A DNA stretch of 64,000 bases from Megaustenia siamemsis (lineage: Eukaryota > Mollusca > Gastropoda > Stylommatophora > Ariophantidae), in assembly GCA_032433765.1 (NCBI GenBank), contig JAVIAB010000008.1, positions 39,102,179 to 39,166,178 on the forward strand, written 5' to 3'. Numbering within the stretch: the stretch's first letter is position 1; each line of letters starts with the position of its first letter. The notes below the pieces were generated by a model. The model had not been told where the DNA came from and did not search any database. It saw nothing but the letters and a program-made list of their open reading frames with translations. This document shows positions 21,205 through 32,649 of this stretch, piece by piece. Both the position numbers and the translations under genes were made by a program.

Positions 21205-21708
21205 TCTCACATAGACTTGCAGAAGATAATATGGATAGTGCCGCCTCCTTTCTGTAAATATTGAGATTTGCCTCTGAATTATGACTCGAACTCGAGTCTA
21301 CGGCCGTGATTTTGACGTCACATAATTTCCGGTTTCGGCTAAAATGTCATTTTGTGCTAAACGGGAAATTTCATATGTAACATTTCTTTATAAAAATTTA
21401 TAGTGGAAACATAACTATTTTAGGACGGTGCGCATTCAGCCGTGAAGGTCATGCCTATATGTTAAAGAATCAGCTGTGAGATGTAAGCATCTACATAATC
21501 CCGCCGGTGTTTATAATATCGATTAACTTTTTTTTAATATAGGTTAAATAAGGCATCTTTGAAACTGGATCACATTTCTTTGATAAAAAAATATTTTTAT
21601 AGCGACATTAGTATTCTAAACCTAACTTCAAAAGATCAATGCAAATGAACAATAAGTTTTTGAAAAAAATAAATTAATGTCTAGGCAAACGAATCTGAAC
21701 GGACTATA

Positions 21709-22476
21709 GAAGCGTATCTACATAGTGCTTAATTGTGGGTGTTGTTCGTTATGTGTATTTGCAAACATGAATTCAATTGGTTACAATTAGTGTGGCCGTA
21801 TTTCTCAATGATTTTGTCAACATGGTACACCTTTTTCTTATTCGTATTCTTCACAAGTTGTAACAATTCGGGTTTTAAATATGTGTCGTCAAATTTGACA
21901 TTTTCATTCGTAAGCCATGTCCTAATTTGCTCTTTTGTATTTGATGCAGTAGGCACTTTGTCCCATCTTGAATTCCCTAAGGAAGTGCTGATATAGTAAA
22001 ACAGTAACCTTTTGCATAGTTATAAATTTGCATTTCAAACTCATTGTAATTTAGATATAAATGTTGGTATTTAAAGTCAACAAATTGTCTACTGAGTCTT
22101 CACAAAATTAATAAAGATACGCCTTCCCTTCGGTAATTAATGCCCAGGCCGTGGTGCGTCATGTCGTTCAATAACAATTCAGTTTTGTGCACGGGATTTT
22201 CCTGAACTTAGTATTTCTGCAATAGCCAAATTATTTTACGTGAACGACCGCACCAAATTAATGTATATATCCTAAAATGGTGTCAAATTCGAACAGGGTG
22301 AATTTAATATAGCCTAAAGAAGAAAACTTTTAAACTAGATCAAATTTCTCAGAGCAAAAAATATTTCTATAACGACATCAATATTATAAGATTACATGCA
22401 AAAGTTGAAAGCAAAATAACAAACGGTTATCACGTAAAGCTAATTCAAGTGTGGTTATGAATTTCTGAACGGACTA
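21709..22476 (-). mobile_element. Decayed relative of the DD83E transposon, internally deleted
   Basis: Minus strand. 21765-21965 encodes PTASNTKEQIRTWL and KFDDTYLKPELLQLVKNTNKK, matching residues 285-325 of the intact transposase. The rest resembles that element's 5' leader. It ends in TTCTGAACGGACTA at 22476, with TA then array sequence outside. Catalytic regions and its own left terminal repeat are missing. Confidence 0.8.
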
Positions 22477-22509
22477 TAACACCATACACTAACACCATAA
22501 TCCCCATAA

Positions 22510-22780
22510 CTCTTCACACATGGGAATAATCCCATATTTACGACACTAGTTCTACTTGACAAAAACGTCATCACTTTTAGCGTACACACTTTAGGAACTC
22601 TTTTTTCCTAAAAACATTTTTAAAAAGTAAGCAATCGTTTCAACGTATCTACTTCATCATGCCGTAAGCACACTGGGTTTGTAGGCACATCTGCTAGAGA
22701 TCGTCCACTTTCTACATTTCTCGTTACCTTCACTAGTTCTTTCTGTCTCTGGAAAGGTAAAGCCTATCCACTCTTTGATT
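22510..22780. other. No recognised feature
   Basis: Nothing recognised between the 13-bp array and SINE2. Confidence 0.45.
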
Positions 22781-23095
22781 TTTTTTTTTTCGTTCGCCAG
22801 CTTTGACCTCTGACGAAGTCCCTAAAGACTAAGAACTGAATTTTGTGTGTTAATCTATTTTTCCCCTGGCAGCCGTGTTCACAGGGGTCCCTCGCCGCAC
22901 AAGCAGATAACTTCGACTTCGGAGGTACTAATATTTTTTTCCGTCCATGAGTAATTGAGGTTTCAAGCCGGGCCTCGGTGCTGATCCCAGGGGTGGTTGC
23001 CGCAGAGAGAAATCATAGATAAAAATCCCAAACCGGTGCAGCCGGGATTTGAACCCACGACCTCTCTGTCTCGAGGCCGGCGATTTAATCTTTCC
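22781..23095 (-). mobile_element. SINE2 copy
   Basis: Minus strand. tRNA-like B box GGGTTCAAATCCCGGCTGCA at the 5' end, a body with TTTCTCTCTGCGGCAACC, TCAATTACTCATGGACGG and TATCTGC-TGTGCGGCGAGGG, and a 3' end AAGCTGGCGAACGAAAAAAA with an A-tail. Other copies at 34711 and 50370. Its 5' end is shortened relative to 34711. Confidence 0.8.
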
Positions 23096-23099
23096 ATCT

Positions 23100-23515
23100 C
23101 TTTCTCTATCTACGTCACTTTGTTGCTCCTTTCACAATTTCTTGCTGAATGTTCTTTTATAGGCCAAACGATGAAGATACGTGTCCAAACCATTTCATTG
23201 AGCGTTTCTTAACAAAATCCAAAAGATCATCATGTACTCTGATTAATGGATATTTTAATATGCTACCATTATAAATCACTTTTATTTCTCAAATGAACTA
23301 AATGGTAACATTTTTCTGAGAGAAAGTAAATTCTAAATAAGGAAAGTCTTTCAGCGTTTTTATTTTCTTTTGAGTGCAGTAACCGCTGAGACAAACCTGT
23401 CTGCTAACAACGGACAGGTAAACAGAAGAGCATTAATTATAGCACAAAGAGACATGGCAAGATGTTCACAAAGAGGAAGAAATGACGTGGCGAAAAGTGC
23501 AGGTCACGTCTTAAA
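23100..23515. other. No recognised feature
   Basis: No gene or repeat recognised before the mariner-like element. Confidence 0.5.
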
Positions 23516-23517
23516 TA

Positions 23518-24927
23518 CAGGGTGTTTTTAAAGTAGCAGTGCAGTGAATATTTCTAATATTCAGTAAATGACGTAATCATCATCTACATACCACAATTTT
23601 GTAAACCACATTTATGAACAAACCGCTGCTTCCTTTAAGGTTTTATTTACGTAAAGGACGGGCACTACGCTACTTTCACTGTCTCATTGCTTGAAGGAAA
23701 TGGTGTTGACGATTGAAAACAGGGTATTTCTGGTTGAGCATGTCTTTCGTAATGGCGGTAAATATACGGATGAGGTCATTAGACAATTCGTGAGGAAATT
23801 TCCAGACTCACAAGTCCCTCACCGAAATTCTGTTACAAAATTGATCAAAAAGTTTCGTGAAACCGGTAGTGTGGTAGATGCATACCGATCTGGAAGACCT
23901 TCAATTTCACAAGACCAAATTATGGAACTCCAAGACAGAATTACAATGAGTCCAAATGCATCTTTAAACCACTTGTCTCAACAGGTGCAAATATCTAAGA
24001 GTTCTGTTCACAAGGTTTTAAGAAGTGAACTACACTATCGTCCATACAAATTAACTGAAGTGTCTCAACTCCAAGAAAGAGATTATGAATCCCGTTTAAA
24101 CTACTGCATGTGGTTTCAGAATTTTATTTATGAACATGGCGCTGCCATCCTTGACGTCACTTTTTTCATTGATGAGGCCTGGTTTCATTTATCCGGTTAT
24201 GTGAACAGTCAGAACAATCGGCTGTGGAGCAGTGAAAACCCCCATGAATTTCATCAAGTGCCGCTTTACGATCAAAAAGTCGGAGTGTGGTGCGCTATAA
24301 GTCGTATGCGGATAATAGGACCTATATTTTTTAATGAAACAAAATAGCAGAACGTTACCGTACTTTAATTCTGGAACCGTTCATAGCACACCTTACAGAA
24401 CGGGAAATTATGGAATCCTGGTTTCAGCAGGATGGGGCAACAGCACACACAGCCACAACAACACTCAATTATTTAGAAAGCATATTTGCAAATCGCATTA
24501 TTTCACGTGGAATCTGGCCTGCTCGTTCACCAGATCTAACACCCCCAGATTATTATCTGTGGGGGGCATTGAAGGGGAAAGTTTATGAAAATAATCCGCA
24601 GACAATTAATGACCTAAAGACTGAAATAGTAGACAAGATTAAACAAATATCACCAGACATTATTCTGAAGGTTTTCGCAAATATGGAAAGACGAATCACG
24701 ACATGTCTTGAGGCCCGTGGTGGACATTTTCAACATATGCTTTAGGCACAACTTTAATATGTTAATACCAACATTACCCATTATAAGCTCGCCAATAGCA
24801 GTCAAGTATATTTGAATAATACCATTTATTTTACAATTTGTGTGACGCATTAGTTAACCGCATTTCTGGTGACGTTTTTTCTTTAGAGAGTATAAATTCA
24901 CTGCACTGCGACTTTAAAAACACCCTG
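23518..24927 (+). mobile_element. Mariner-like transposon with near-perfect inverted ends
   Basis: Left end CAGGGTGTTTTTAAAGTAGC, then AGTGCAGTGAAT; the right end is its complement with one difference (GTAGC versus GTCGC). TA flanks both sides (23516-23517, 24928-24929). 1410 bp, normal for a mariner. Contains one transposase gene broken by a single frameshift. Confidence 0.93.
23700..24745 (+). pseudogene. Mariner-like transposase with one frameshift
   Basis: First ATG at 23700. The N-terminal half has paired helix-turn-helix signals: FRNGGKYTDEVIRQFVRKFP, the GRP linker AYRSGRPSISQ, and SLNHLSQQVQISKSSVHKVL. First catalytic Asp in FFIDEAWFHLSG. The frame stops at 24347 after GPIFFNETK. In another frame the sequence continues AERYRTLILEPFIAHL, then WFQQDGATAHTA (second Asp) and PARSPDLTPPDYYLWGALKG (third Asp), to 24745. 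So one small indel near 24340-24355 kills it. Depending on which Asp is catalytic the spacing is 33 (SPDL) or 38 (PPDY). Full-length otherwise, about 350 residues. Confidence 0.9.
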
Positions 24928-25214
24928 TATGAAGACATTATAAAATCTACAGCTTTTGTTTAGTTTGCGCAGGAATAAACAAAAGTGTTGATACATGATG
25001 CTCCTTGTGTTTCTCATACATTTGGAACAGAACAAATAAGCATAAACATGTTGAGAGGCCGAAAATATACATATGTCCGTGTGAGAAGGAACAAATAGAA
25101 CTGACAGAGGAGAATGTGATCATCTTGAGAATATACATATACACGTCTGTCTTCTCAGATTGGCTATTTCTGTTTCTTTCATCTCAAGAGACACATCCCT
25201 AGTTTTCAATTCAT

Positions 25215-25525
25215 CATCAGGTCGCGTGCCCGTGCAGAACATTGAATTCACCACAGCCCATCTGAAAGAATCTATGTCTGTAGCTAGATCTCCCACAGAA
25301 TATTGCATTCACCACAGTCCGTCTGAAAGAATCTATGTCTGTAGCTAGATCTCCCACAGAACATTGCATTCACCACAACCCGTCTGAAAGAATCTATGTC
25401 TCGAGCTAGGTCGCCCACTTCTTCTGTTGTCATGTTCAAGGTCTCTTTGATATATTGAAACCACCTTCTTCTTGGTCTGCCCATGATGCTTCGCCCAGGA
25501 CCATTGCCTTCCATTATTGTTCTTT
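25215..25525 (-). mobile_element. LINE E 3' fragment with 61-bp repeats
   Basis: Minus-strand translation: IMEGNGPGRSIMGRPRRRW, FQYIKETLNMTTEEVGDLA, RDIDSFRRVVVNAMFCG. GRPRRRW and the D-x-x-x-FR-x-VVNA end mark a LINE tail. The last portion is repeated in tandem three times with period 61 (25262, 25323, 25384), the same unit as the 10389-11035 array. Confidence 0.8.
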
Positions 25526-25529
25526 CTAG

Positions 25530-26195
25530 CCAGTTATGTTTTTGACGTGGCTATAGTATTTTGCCATATATTTTAGAAGCAGTGATTTCTGCAAAATGTG
25601 CCATTTTGGCACCCAAGGTTTCTGTTTTTGAGATTGTGGTTCTGCCCTTTGTGACGTCTTCTCCTCGAAAGGACAATAGATAGAGAGTATTTTCATTTCT
25701 TTTATAGAATGGTGTTTATAAACCCGTTTTTTTTGGATGCTTAAATCTTTTAATATGTTTTTATTGCTTCTGTTCATTATACAAGGTATATATCATGGTG
25801 CGTGTGTGTGTGTCAATGAGGTAGGTAAAAAGCATGTATCAAATCAATGTCAGGAGAACAAATAAAAAGACAATTGCCAGTGTGGGCATGACAACACGTG
25901 GACACGTGTCAATTGGTAGTAGACAAACGCACCAGCCCGTATCCATGAGGTTTGATAAAACATGACAAGTTGAAGAAGACCGGAAAGGTAAGACTTTCAA
26001 GCGTGTGGTCAAAAAAGTGGTTTCGATGTGATGTTTTCTGTTGGTTTCTCGTAAAGATCACTTAGATAAGATCACTTAGATAAGATCACTTTCTGAACTT
26101 AAGCGGTAAACGGTACGATGACAAGGAAAGCACAGCAGAGTTAGTCCAATACATCTAAGTATGTTTGTGTTTATATATACATATATGCGTGTCAA
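25530..26195. other. No recognised feature
   Basis: Contains a short GT run near 25800 and three copies of AGATAAGATCACTT near 26055-26090. No gene recognised. Confidence 0.5.
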
Positions 26196-26198
26196 GAA

Positions 26199-26650
26199 AA
26201 AGAGTTCTTAAATGTTATGTAGAGACAGTCTTAACATATGGATGTGAATCGTGGACAATAGGACAACAGACAAGAAAGTCACTGGAGTCTGTAGTAATGT
26301 AGTTTTACAGAAGTATGTTGAGAATACCACGGACAGCTAAGAAGAGTAATAAAATCGTTCCTGAAAGAGTCCAAATCAAAAAGAGAGCTAATTTCCAACA
26401 TTAGGAAGAAACAATCATCATTTTTTTGCCATATAATGAGAAGAGAACAACTGGAATATATTGTAACAATTGAGAAAATTGAGTAACGAAGAGATAGAGG
26501 GAAGCAAAGAGAAAGGATACTAGACAGCTTCAAAGAATTGCTTGGCAGAAGGTCAAAAACAGAAATGATAAATAACTGTCGTGATAAGTTGTGGAGAGAC
26601 ATGATCACCTCGCCAGCAGGCCCGGTACTTTATGATGATGATGATGATAT
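26199..26650 (+). mobile_element. LINE B 3' fragment, decayed
   Basis: Aligns with 58260-58715: VLKCYVETVLTYGCESWTI, LRIPRTAKKSNKIV, KKQSSFFCHIMRREQLEY, LGRRSKTEMINNC and LWRDMIT, ending in an ATGATGATG tail. Stops and frame changes interrupt it. Lacks the catalytic core. Confidence 0.8.
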
Positions 26651-26654
26651 GCGT

Positions 26655-27370
26655 GTATGTATGTGTGTGTGTGTGTGTGTGATTGATGCTTACGTACATC
26701 CTTTCGATGACTTCCCTTTGTTGACTAGCGGTCAGGATTCTGGGAAGAGAGCATTGACCATGCTCCTCCATAAGGTTACGCACACAGAAGCGAAGTAAAG
26801 ACCCTTTACACCGTTCCGTGAAGGCAGCAATGTTATGGAATTCCCTTACTTTCACGTATTTTTCCCCTTTCATTTTCTGCGTACTTTGTTTATTAGTGGG
26901 TTGCGTTACACCGTATTGTACACCCTACGCGACTGTGCATTCCTATTTGGCATATATTCTCCGTCAGTATTTTTAGAACATTCTTCTTGAGCTATAGGTT
27001 GCCGTATGCGGTTTCTTGTCTCGAATACTCAAAGTTCACTTCTCACATTCACCTTGCAGATTTATCGTCTTTTTGATACCGAATTTTGAGATTTGAATTA
27101 CCAGGTTTGTGCTTGTTACCCTTTAAAGATCTTTTAGAGTCTAAATGTTGACTCGTTACAAATTGTTTTGCGTACAAAGCTGTAAAAGTTAATGTGTGTT
27201 ACATTGTTGCATTTGTTCGGAAGTGCTGCACTAAATGTTTGTTTTCCGTGATCTTCATTCTGGTCAATAATTGTATGTAAATTTTACTTGACGTACGACT
27301 AATATGTAATTTATACTGAGAACAAACAGCAATAATAAAATATAACAAAGAGAAGTCTACATCTATTGTA
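26655..27370. other. GT microsatellite and unassigned sequence
   Basis: TG run at 26661-26682 directly after the LINE B tail. Beyond it no gene is recognised; a minus-strand frame at 26700-26870 has no motif I can name. Confidence 0.45.
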
Positions 27371-27375
27371 TATAC

Positions 27376-28285
27376 AAAGGGGACTAAGACAGAGATGTAT
27401 CCTATTATCAAGCTTGTTCAATCTATACACTGAGCAAATATTTAACAACATCACAGAGATGACGGGCCTAAACATTAATGGAAAGATAAATAATAACCTA
27501 AGATATGCTGACGATACTGTTTTACCTTCAGAAAATCCTAAAGATCTACAACAATTACTTAATCAAATAAACATGACAAGCAAAAAATATGGATTAGATA
27601 TGAATATCAAAAAGACTAAAACTATGATCATAATCAAAGATAATACTCATAACCTACAAATGGATACCAAACTTGAAGGAATAGACCTGGAGACAGTTCA
27701 AACCTACAACTACCTTGGACATACTATAACCAGTGATGGAAAATGTACAACTGAAATAAACAAAAGATTAGGAATGGCAAAAAGTAATTTTAATACCATG
27801 AAAATACTATACTAAAAATAAAAACAAATAACACAGGGCTGAAACTAAGAATAGCAAAATGTTACATCTTCTCAACATTCTTGTATATTGCAGAAACATG
27901 GACATTAGACAAGAAAATAGAACAGACAATTTAAGCCTTTGAAATGTCCATTTATAGACGAATAGAGAGAATTGGACGGAAAAAAAACAAACAAACGATG
28001 AAGTCTAAAAACAACTAAACATGAAAAGAGAACTAATATATACAATTAGAACAAAACAAGTGAGATTTATGTTAAAAGACACAGCAGCCTACTAAAAGTA
28101 GTCTTGGAGGGGAAAATACAAGGCTGACGAAGCAGAGGCAGACCAAGGCTAACATGGACGAGTAACATCAAAAGATAGACAAGTCAGGGTATGACAACCT
28201 GCACCATCAAAGCAAGAGACAGAAGGGAATGGCGATCCATGGTAGCCAAACTTTGATGCGGAGATGGCACTATATGATGATGAAT
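27376..28285 (+). mobile_element. LINE A 3' fragment including YADD box
   Basis: Plus strand. LRQRCILLSSLFNLYTEQIF, then LRYADDTVLPSENPKDLQQL with the catalytic Asp pair, KYGLDMNIKKTKTMII, YNYLGHTITSDGKCTTEINK. After about 27810 frames break, but homology continues through the RGRPRLTW region to the GGCACTATATGATGATGAA end. 5' truncated in the RT palm, typical of aborted reverse transcription. Not functional. Confidence 0.88.
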
Positions 28286-28299
28286 TTTACTTACGCCTT

Positions 28300-28800
28300 G
28301 GAATTCCTCGAACAGAAAATGCTACAACCACACTCTGCCAAACCGGCGCGGGTCGGCGATATGGTCTCCAAATGAGTCCTCCTTCATCCTGCAGCCTTTG
28401 CTTCTTTTTTCGATAGTTTGTCTCAAAGTCTGTTTGATCCTTCCAATTTTCTTAGTTCCTTAAGGATTCTAGCGAATTGACTTTCTTGAAATATTGCTTG
28501 CTGGTCTTCGAAGTGTGAGGTAGAAAAATTACAACGGAGTTATTTCTGGGGTATCATCACAGCACTCCTAACATGTCCATAGGTGCTCAGATCCCCTCCC
28601 CAGCATTTCTCACAGCGACTGACGACTCCAGTTCTGTATTGATAAGTCCTCTTACGCACCCGCTATGCCTCTCATTTCTTGCTGCACCCATCTTTACTCC
28701 CACCTCAATCGTCCGAAGGAGTGACGTGGACTCACGGCTATCAAAGTCCTGTGCTCTTTCCTGTGTCTCGGGGGACATTAATGATATCTGCCTGATCCAT
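28300..28800 (-). mobile_element. Possible LINE C-terminal remnant
   Basis: Minus-strand frames give ARNERHSGCVRGLINTELES and, in another frame, CGEGSEHLWTC. This resembles the Cys-rich tail after RNase H or RT in some LINEs. Weak; it could be chance. Confidence 0.3.
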
Positions 28801-28942
28801 TGATTGACCGTCTTCTATGACAGCACAACTAGTTAGCCTTTCCGCTCGTTCATTTCATGGTACTCCCGCATATTAAGGGACATAGACAAGGGTGACTCTG
28901 CCTATCGAAATATAACTGTTTATAGGGAACATTATTTATCAT

Positions 28943-29196
28943 AATGTAGCCGCGATAGCTCAGTGGTTAGTGAGCTGGACCACAAAGGACAAGAGGTTGG
29001 GTTCGATCCCGATCAACGGCTTCTGGGTTCACCCATCCTTAAATGGGTACCGGATTTTTTTTTGAAAGTAAAGCGGCACGGGCGTAATACCGATCACAAT
29101 ACCCCAAAAATCATGTGCTGAAGGTATATAGAAATTATGGTCACTAACACCATATTCTCTATACGCCACTTGGCGCGACGAGGTATTTTACTTTTT
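28943..29196 (+). mobile_element. SINE1 copy with target duplication
   Basis: GTAGCCGCGATAGCTCAG head, B box GGTTCGATCCC, complete body. ATTATTTATCAT (28931-28942) and ATTATATATCAT (29203-29214) form a 12-bp duplication with one mismatch. Confidence 0.9.
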
Positions 29197-29214
29197 AAAA
29201 ATATTATATATCAT

Positions 29215-30235
29215 CCGAAACATATAACGACCATATCCAACCTGAGTTTGTATTAAGTTAAATGATAACCCTAGTACCTTTGTTTTGCCCATTATTTATG
29301 TATCTAGCTCTACATATTTATGTGTGGAAGGTATTAACAGCGAGTGACAAAACTAGTTTCCTAACCTAGAAAAGCATCGACACTCACTCCATAGTGCAAT
29401 GCTAAAACACACTATTCCACTCTACACTATGGCCTATGTGACTTTCTTTACTTTTACGCCAACAATGCACTGCAATAAAAGAAAACGTAATCTAACTCGA
29501 TCAGAAGACGAATGCATTGGTCCATTTCATCACAAACACACCTGTCGATACATACATGAGTACAGGTAGATAGGAGTCACACCTGCTGCAGTTAATTTAG
29601 AGAAAAAATAATCACATAAAAAGACGCAATATTTGAATATTGCAAATTTCATGTGATTTTTACCATTTTCGTTCAGTTATCCGTGAAAAATGGTTGGGAG
29701 ATGAGATAGGCGGAGGAAGGAGATCTAGATGAGAGAAATATGAGTTAACACTAGAGATAAAGAAGAGAAGGATTTGGGTGAAAAAATGGATGGTAAGGTA
29801 TAGTGAGGTATCAGAAGTTGAAACATAAAAGTGAGATAAGATGAGATCACGAGTAAAACAAAAAATAAAAAAAAACGAAACGGAAGAAAATTTCTTCCAC
29901 TCCCTTCAATCCATCTTTATAAACAAATAAAAAAGGTAAATGACCTGTGCTTCTTGTGACGTCATTCTCTTCTTCACGCGGTTCATGACCATTATTTACA
30001 GGATGTCTCAAGTCTGGCTCGCACTATTCTTTCAGTCACATAAACTCTTGTTCTCCAGCTGCAGTATAATGGGTTTCCTTATTTCAATTTCTGTTACAGA
30101 TGTTACTTTTGTATATATAGAAATAGCTGACGGTCCTATCACAATCTTCTCTCTGTGTGCCCTTTTTTGTTTTCAGCCCGCTCGAAAGTGTTCAACTAGT
30201 TTGGTAAAAACTTCTAGAGCAAAACTCCGGTTGGC
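29215..30235. other. No recognised feature
   Basis: AT-rich. A 106-codon frame at 29940-30260 is hydrophobic but has no recognisable domain and no supporting context. Confidence 0.45.
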
Positions 30236-30239
30236 AAAA

Positions 30240-30545
30240 CTTAAGATGTGGTCAGGTTAATGAGGATGTCAAATCGCGACACGGAAAGGGTTCCTGCCAT
30301 TGGCAGAGGACGAAGTTCCAACTGAGAATATCACACGTCATGCCCTGTCATGGAACACCCAGGGGAAGAGACAAAGAGGAAGACCAAAATATACATGGGG
30401 AACATTGGCGGAAACAGAGATGAAGAGGATGGGGAAGATATGGTACGATCTTAGAAGAACGGCAAGAAATAAAACAGCTTGAAAAGTGTTTATTGAAGAC
30501 TTATACTCCTTAGTGAACTGAAAGGAAGAATTGTAAAAAAGATAG
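30240..30545 (+). mobile_element. LINE F 3' fragment
   Basis: Translation ITRHALSWNTQGKRQRGRP, KYTWGTLAETEMKRMGKIW, YDLRRTARNKTA and, after a base change, KVFIEDLYS. Matches the 8367-8660 LINE F tail. 5' truncated. Confidence 0.75.
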
Positions 30546-30744
30546 AAAGAAAGATGTGGAAAACAAAAATATGAACTAGAAGAAAACATGAATTAGACAA
30601 ACAAAAGACACTATGGAGGGGAAAAACGTTGGATTCAAAAGGGGATGAGAGAAAAATACAGGGTTGTGCATTCTGTTGTCTCGTCAGAGCTCCTCATAAA
30701 TCACAGCGCCCATTCTTCAATAACCGATGAAAGAAAAACTTCGA

Positions 30745-31470
30745 TATATCTTTCTTGTCAAAATTCCTTATCATGTACTAGTTTCTTGTCAAAATTCCTT
30801 ATCCTGTACTAGTTTCTTGTCAAAATTCCTTATCATGTACTAGTTTCTTGTCAAAATTCCTTATCATGTACTAGTTTCTTGTCAAAATTCTTTATCATGA
30901 ACTAGTTTCTCGTCAAAATTCCTTATCATGTACTAGTTTCTTGTCAAAATTCCTTATCCTGTACTAGTTTCTTGTCAAAATTCCTTATCATGTACTAGTT
31001 TCTTGTCAAAATTTCTTATCATGTACTAGTTTCTTGTCAAAATTCTTTATCATGAACTAGTTTCTTGTCAAAATTCCTTACCATCTACTAGTTTCTTGTC
31101 AAAATTCCTTATCATCTACTAGTTTCTTGTCAAAATTCCTTATTTCCTACTAAACTTCGATATATTTTCTTTGTCAATTTTCCTTATCTCCTACTAAACT
31201 TCTATATAACTTTCTTGTAAAAATTCTTTATCTCCTACTAGACTTCTATATACCTTTTTTTGTCAAAATTCCTTATTCCCTAATAGACTTCGATATATCT
31301 TCCTTGTCAAAATTCCTTATCCATTACTAGACTTCGATATAATTTTCGTGTCAAAATTCCTTATCCTGTACTAGTTTCTTGTCAAAATTCCTTATCCCCT
31401 ACTAGTTTCATGTCAAAATTCCTTATCCCCTACTAGACTTCGATATATTTCTTATCAAAACTCTGTATCT
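30745..31470. repeat. 31-bp minisatellite
   Basis: About 22 units of TTTCTTGTCAAAATTCCTTA plus TCATGTACTAG. The last third has longer units with an ACTTCGATATATCTT insert. The first unit (ACTTCGATATATCTTTCTTG) is the long form, so the short form may have arisen from it. Confidence 0.95.
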
Positions 31471-31672
31471 TCCACTAGAAAAACCCATGGAGCGACTCCG
31501 TTCATTGTGACTGTCAAGTGACGAGACCTCTAGGTTCACAAAAGGTTTGGAAGTTTCCAGGTCTACAAACATCCTACCAGACGTGACGCAGCCACTGATT
31601 ATAGATCCCACGAAGTTTGGTTGAGAGTTAACTGCTTTCGAGCTGAGCGGCAGTAACATACATCCATCCTTA

Positions 31673-32172
31673 ATCTCATGATGGACACAGTTAACTCTTT
31701 GATTCTGATTCTCATGATGGACACAGTTAACTCTTTAATTCTGATTCTCATGATGGACACAGTTAACTCTTTTATTCTGATTCTCATCATGGATGCGATT
31801 AACTCTTTGATTCTGATTCTCATCATGGATGCGATTAACTCTTTGATTCTGATTATCATCATGGATACAATTAACTCTTTGATTCTGATTCTCATGACGG
31901 ACACAATTAACTCTTTGATTCTGATTCTCGTGACGGACACAATTAACTCACTAGTTCAGATTCTCATGATGAGCGGAATTAACTCTTTGTTTCCGATTCT
32001 CGTCTTGGACACAGTTAACTCTTTGATTCCTATTCTTATGGTGGACACAATTAACTCTTTGCTTCCGATTCTTATGATGGACACAATTAACTCTTTGATT
32101 CCGATTCTCATGATGGACACAATTAACTCTTTGATTCCGATTCTCATGGTGGACACAATTAACTCATATCTC
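31673..32172. repeat. 36-bp minisatellite open on both strands
   Basis: About 14 copies of a 36-bp unit (TCTCATGATGGACACAGTTA...). Because 36 is divisible by three, a 12-residue repeat (MMDTVNSLILIL) is open for 167 codons on plus, and RIRIKELTVSIM on minus. No start context, domain or neighbour suggests a gene. Confidence 0.93.
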
Positions 32173-32431
32173 CTGTTCTAGTATTGGGGATAATTTCACT
32201 GTTCAACTCCGGGATTAATTTCTAGGTTGAACACTTTCTATCTTGAAATGATCAACCACCTATTGTAATCAAGTGTATTCTTCCGTGCTAATTTAGTTTA
32301 CATTTTTTAAAAACCGTCAAAATATAAACGAAACGAAAGAGAGAATGTTTTACCTTACTTTTATACTTTTGTTGTAATTAAATAATATATTGAAATGATC
32401 GTTTTAATTGCCAGGAGCGTAGGTCCCACTT

Positions 32432-32633
32432 TAGAGTTGAAATATCTTCCTTATCCAGTAACATTATCTTATCTTTATGAAGAGTTGAAATATCTTCCTT
32501 ATAAATAATCTTATCTTATCTTTATGAAAAGTTGAAATATCTTCCTTATCCGGTAATCTTATCTTATCTTTATGAAAAGTTAAAATGTCTTCCTTATCCA
32601 GTAGCCTTATATTATCTTTATAAAGAGTTGAAA
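32432..32633. repeat. About 48-bp tandem repeat, 4 copies
   Basis: Units of AGTTGAAATATCTTCCTTAT followed by CTTATCTTATCTTTATGAA. No frame. Confidence 0.9.
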
Positions 32634-32649
32634 TACCGACCAGGCTATA

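Larger units (their letters stand above)
19317..21706 (-). mobile_element. Tc1/mariner-superfamily transposon with DD83E transposase
   Basis: Terminal inverted repeats: TAGTCCGTTCAGAATCGTTT at 19317 and its complement (one mismatch, AATCTGAACGGACTA) ending at 21706, extending to 23 bp. TA lies outside both ends (19315-19316, 21707-21708). About 2.39 kb. Holds one long minus-strand transposase, a ~500-bp 5' leader and a 3' side with a LINE fragment. Right of it lies a decayed relative ending in the same terminal repeat at 22476. Confidence 0.9.

Noticed and set aside
26553..26873. Minus-strand frame with FHNIAAFTERCKGSLLRF
   Set aside because: Faint resemblance to LINE C-termini but includes a GT microsatellite; too weak to call.
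29940..30260. 106-codon hydrophobic frame
   Set aside because: No recognisable domain, no homologous repeat in the window, runs into LINE F sequence.
30745..31470. Regular 31-bp repeats as a CRISPR array
   Set aside because: Units are contiguous with no unique spacers and the sequence is eukaryotic; the same holds for the other arrays.
31678..32181. 167-codon frame of 12-residue repeats
   Set aside because: 36-bp unit is divisible by three and open on both strands; no gene context.
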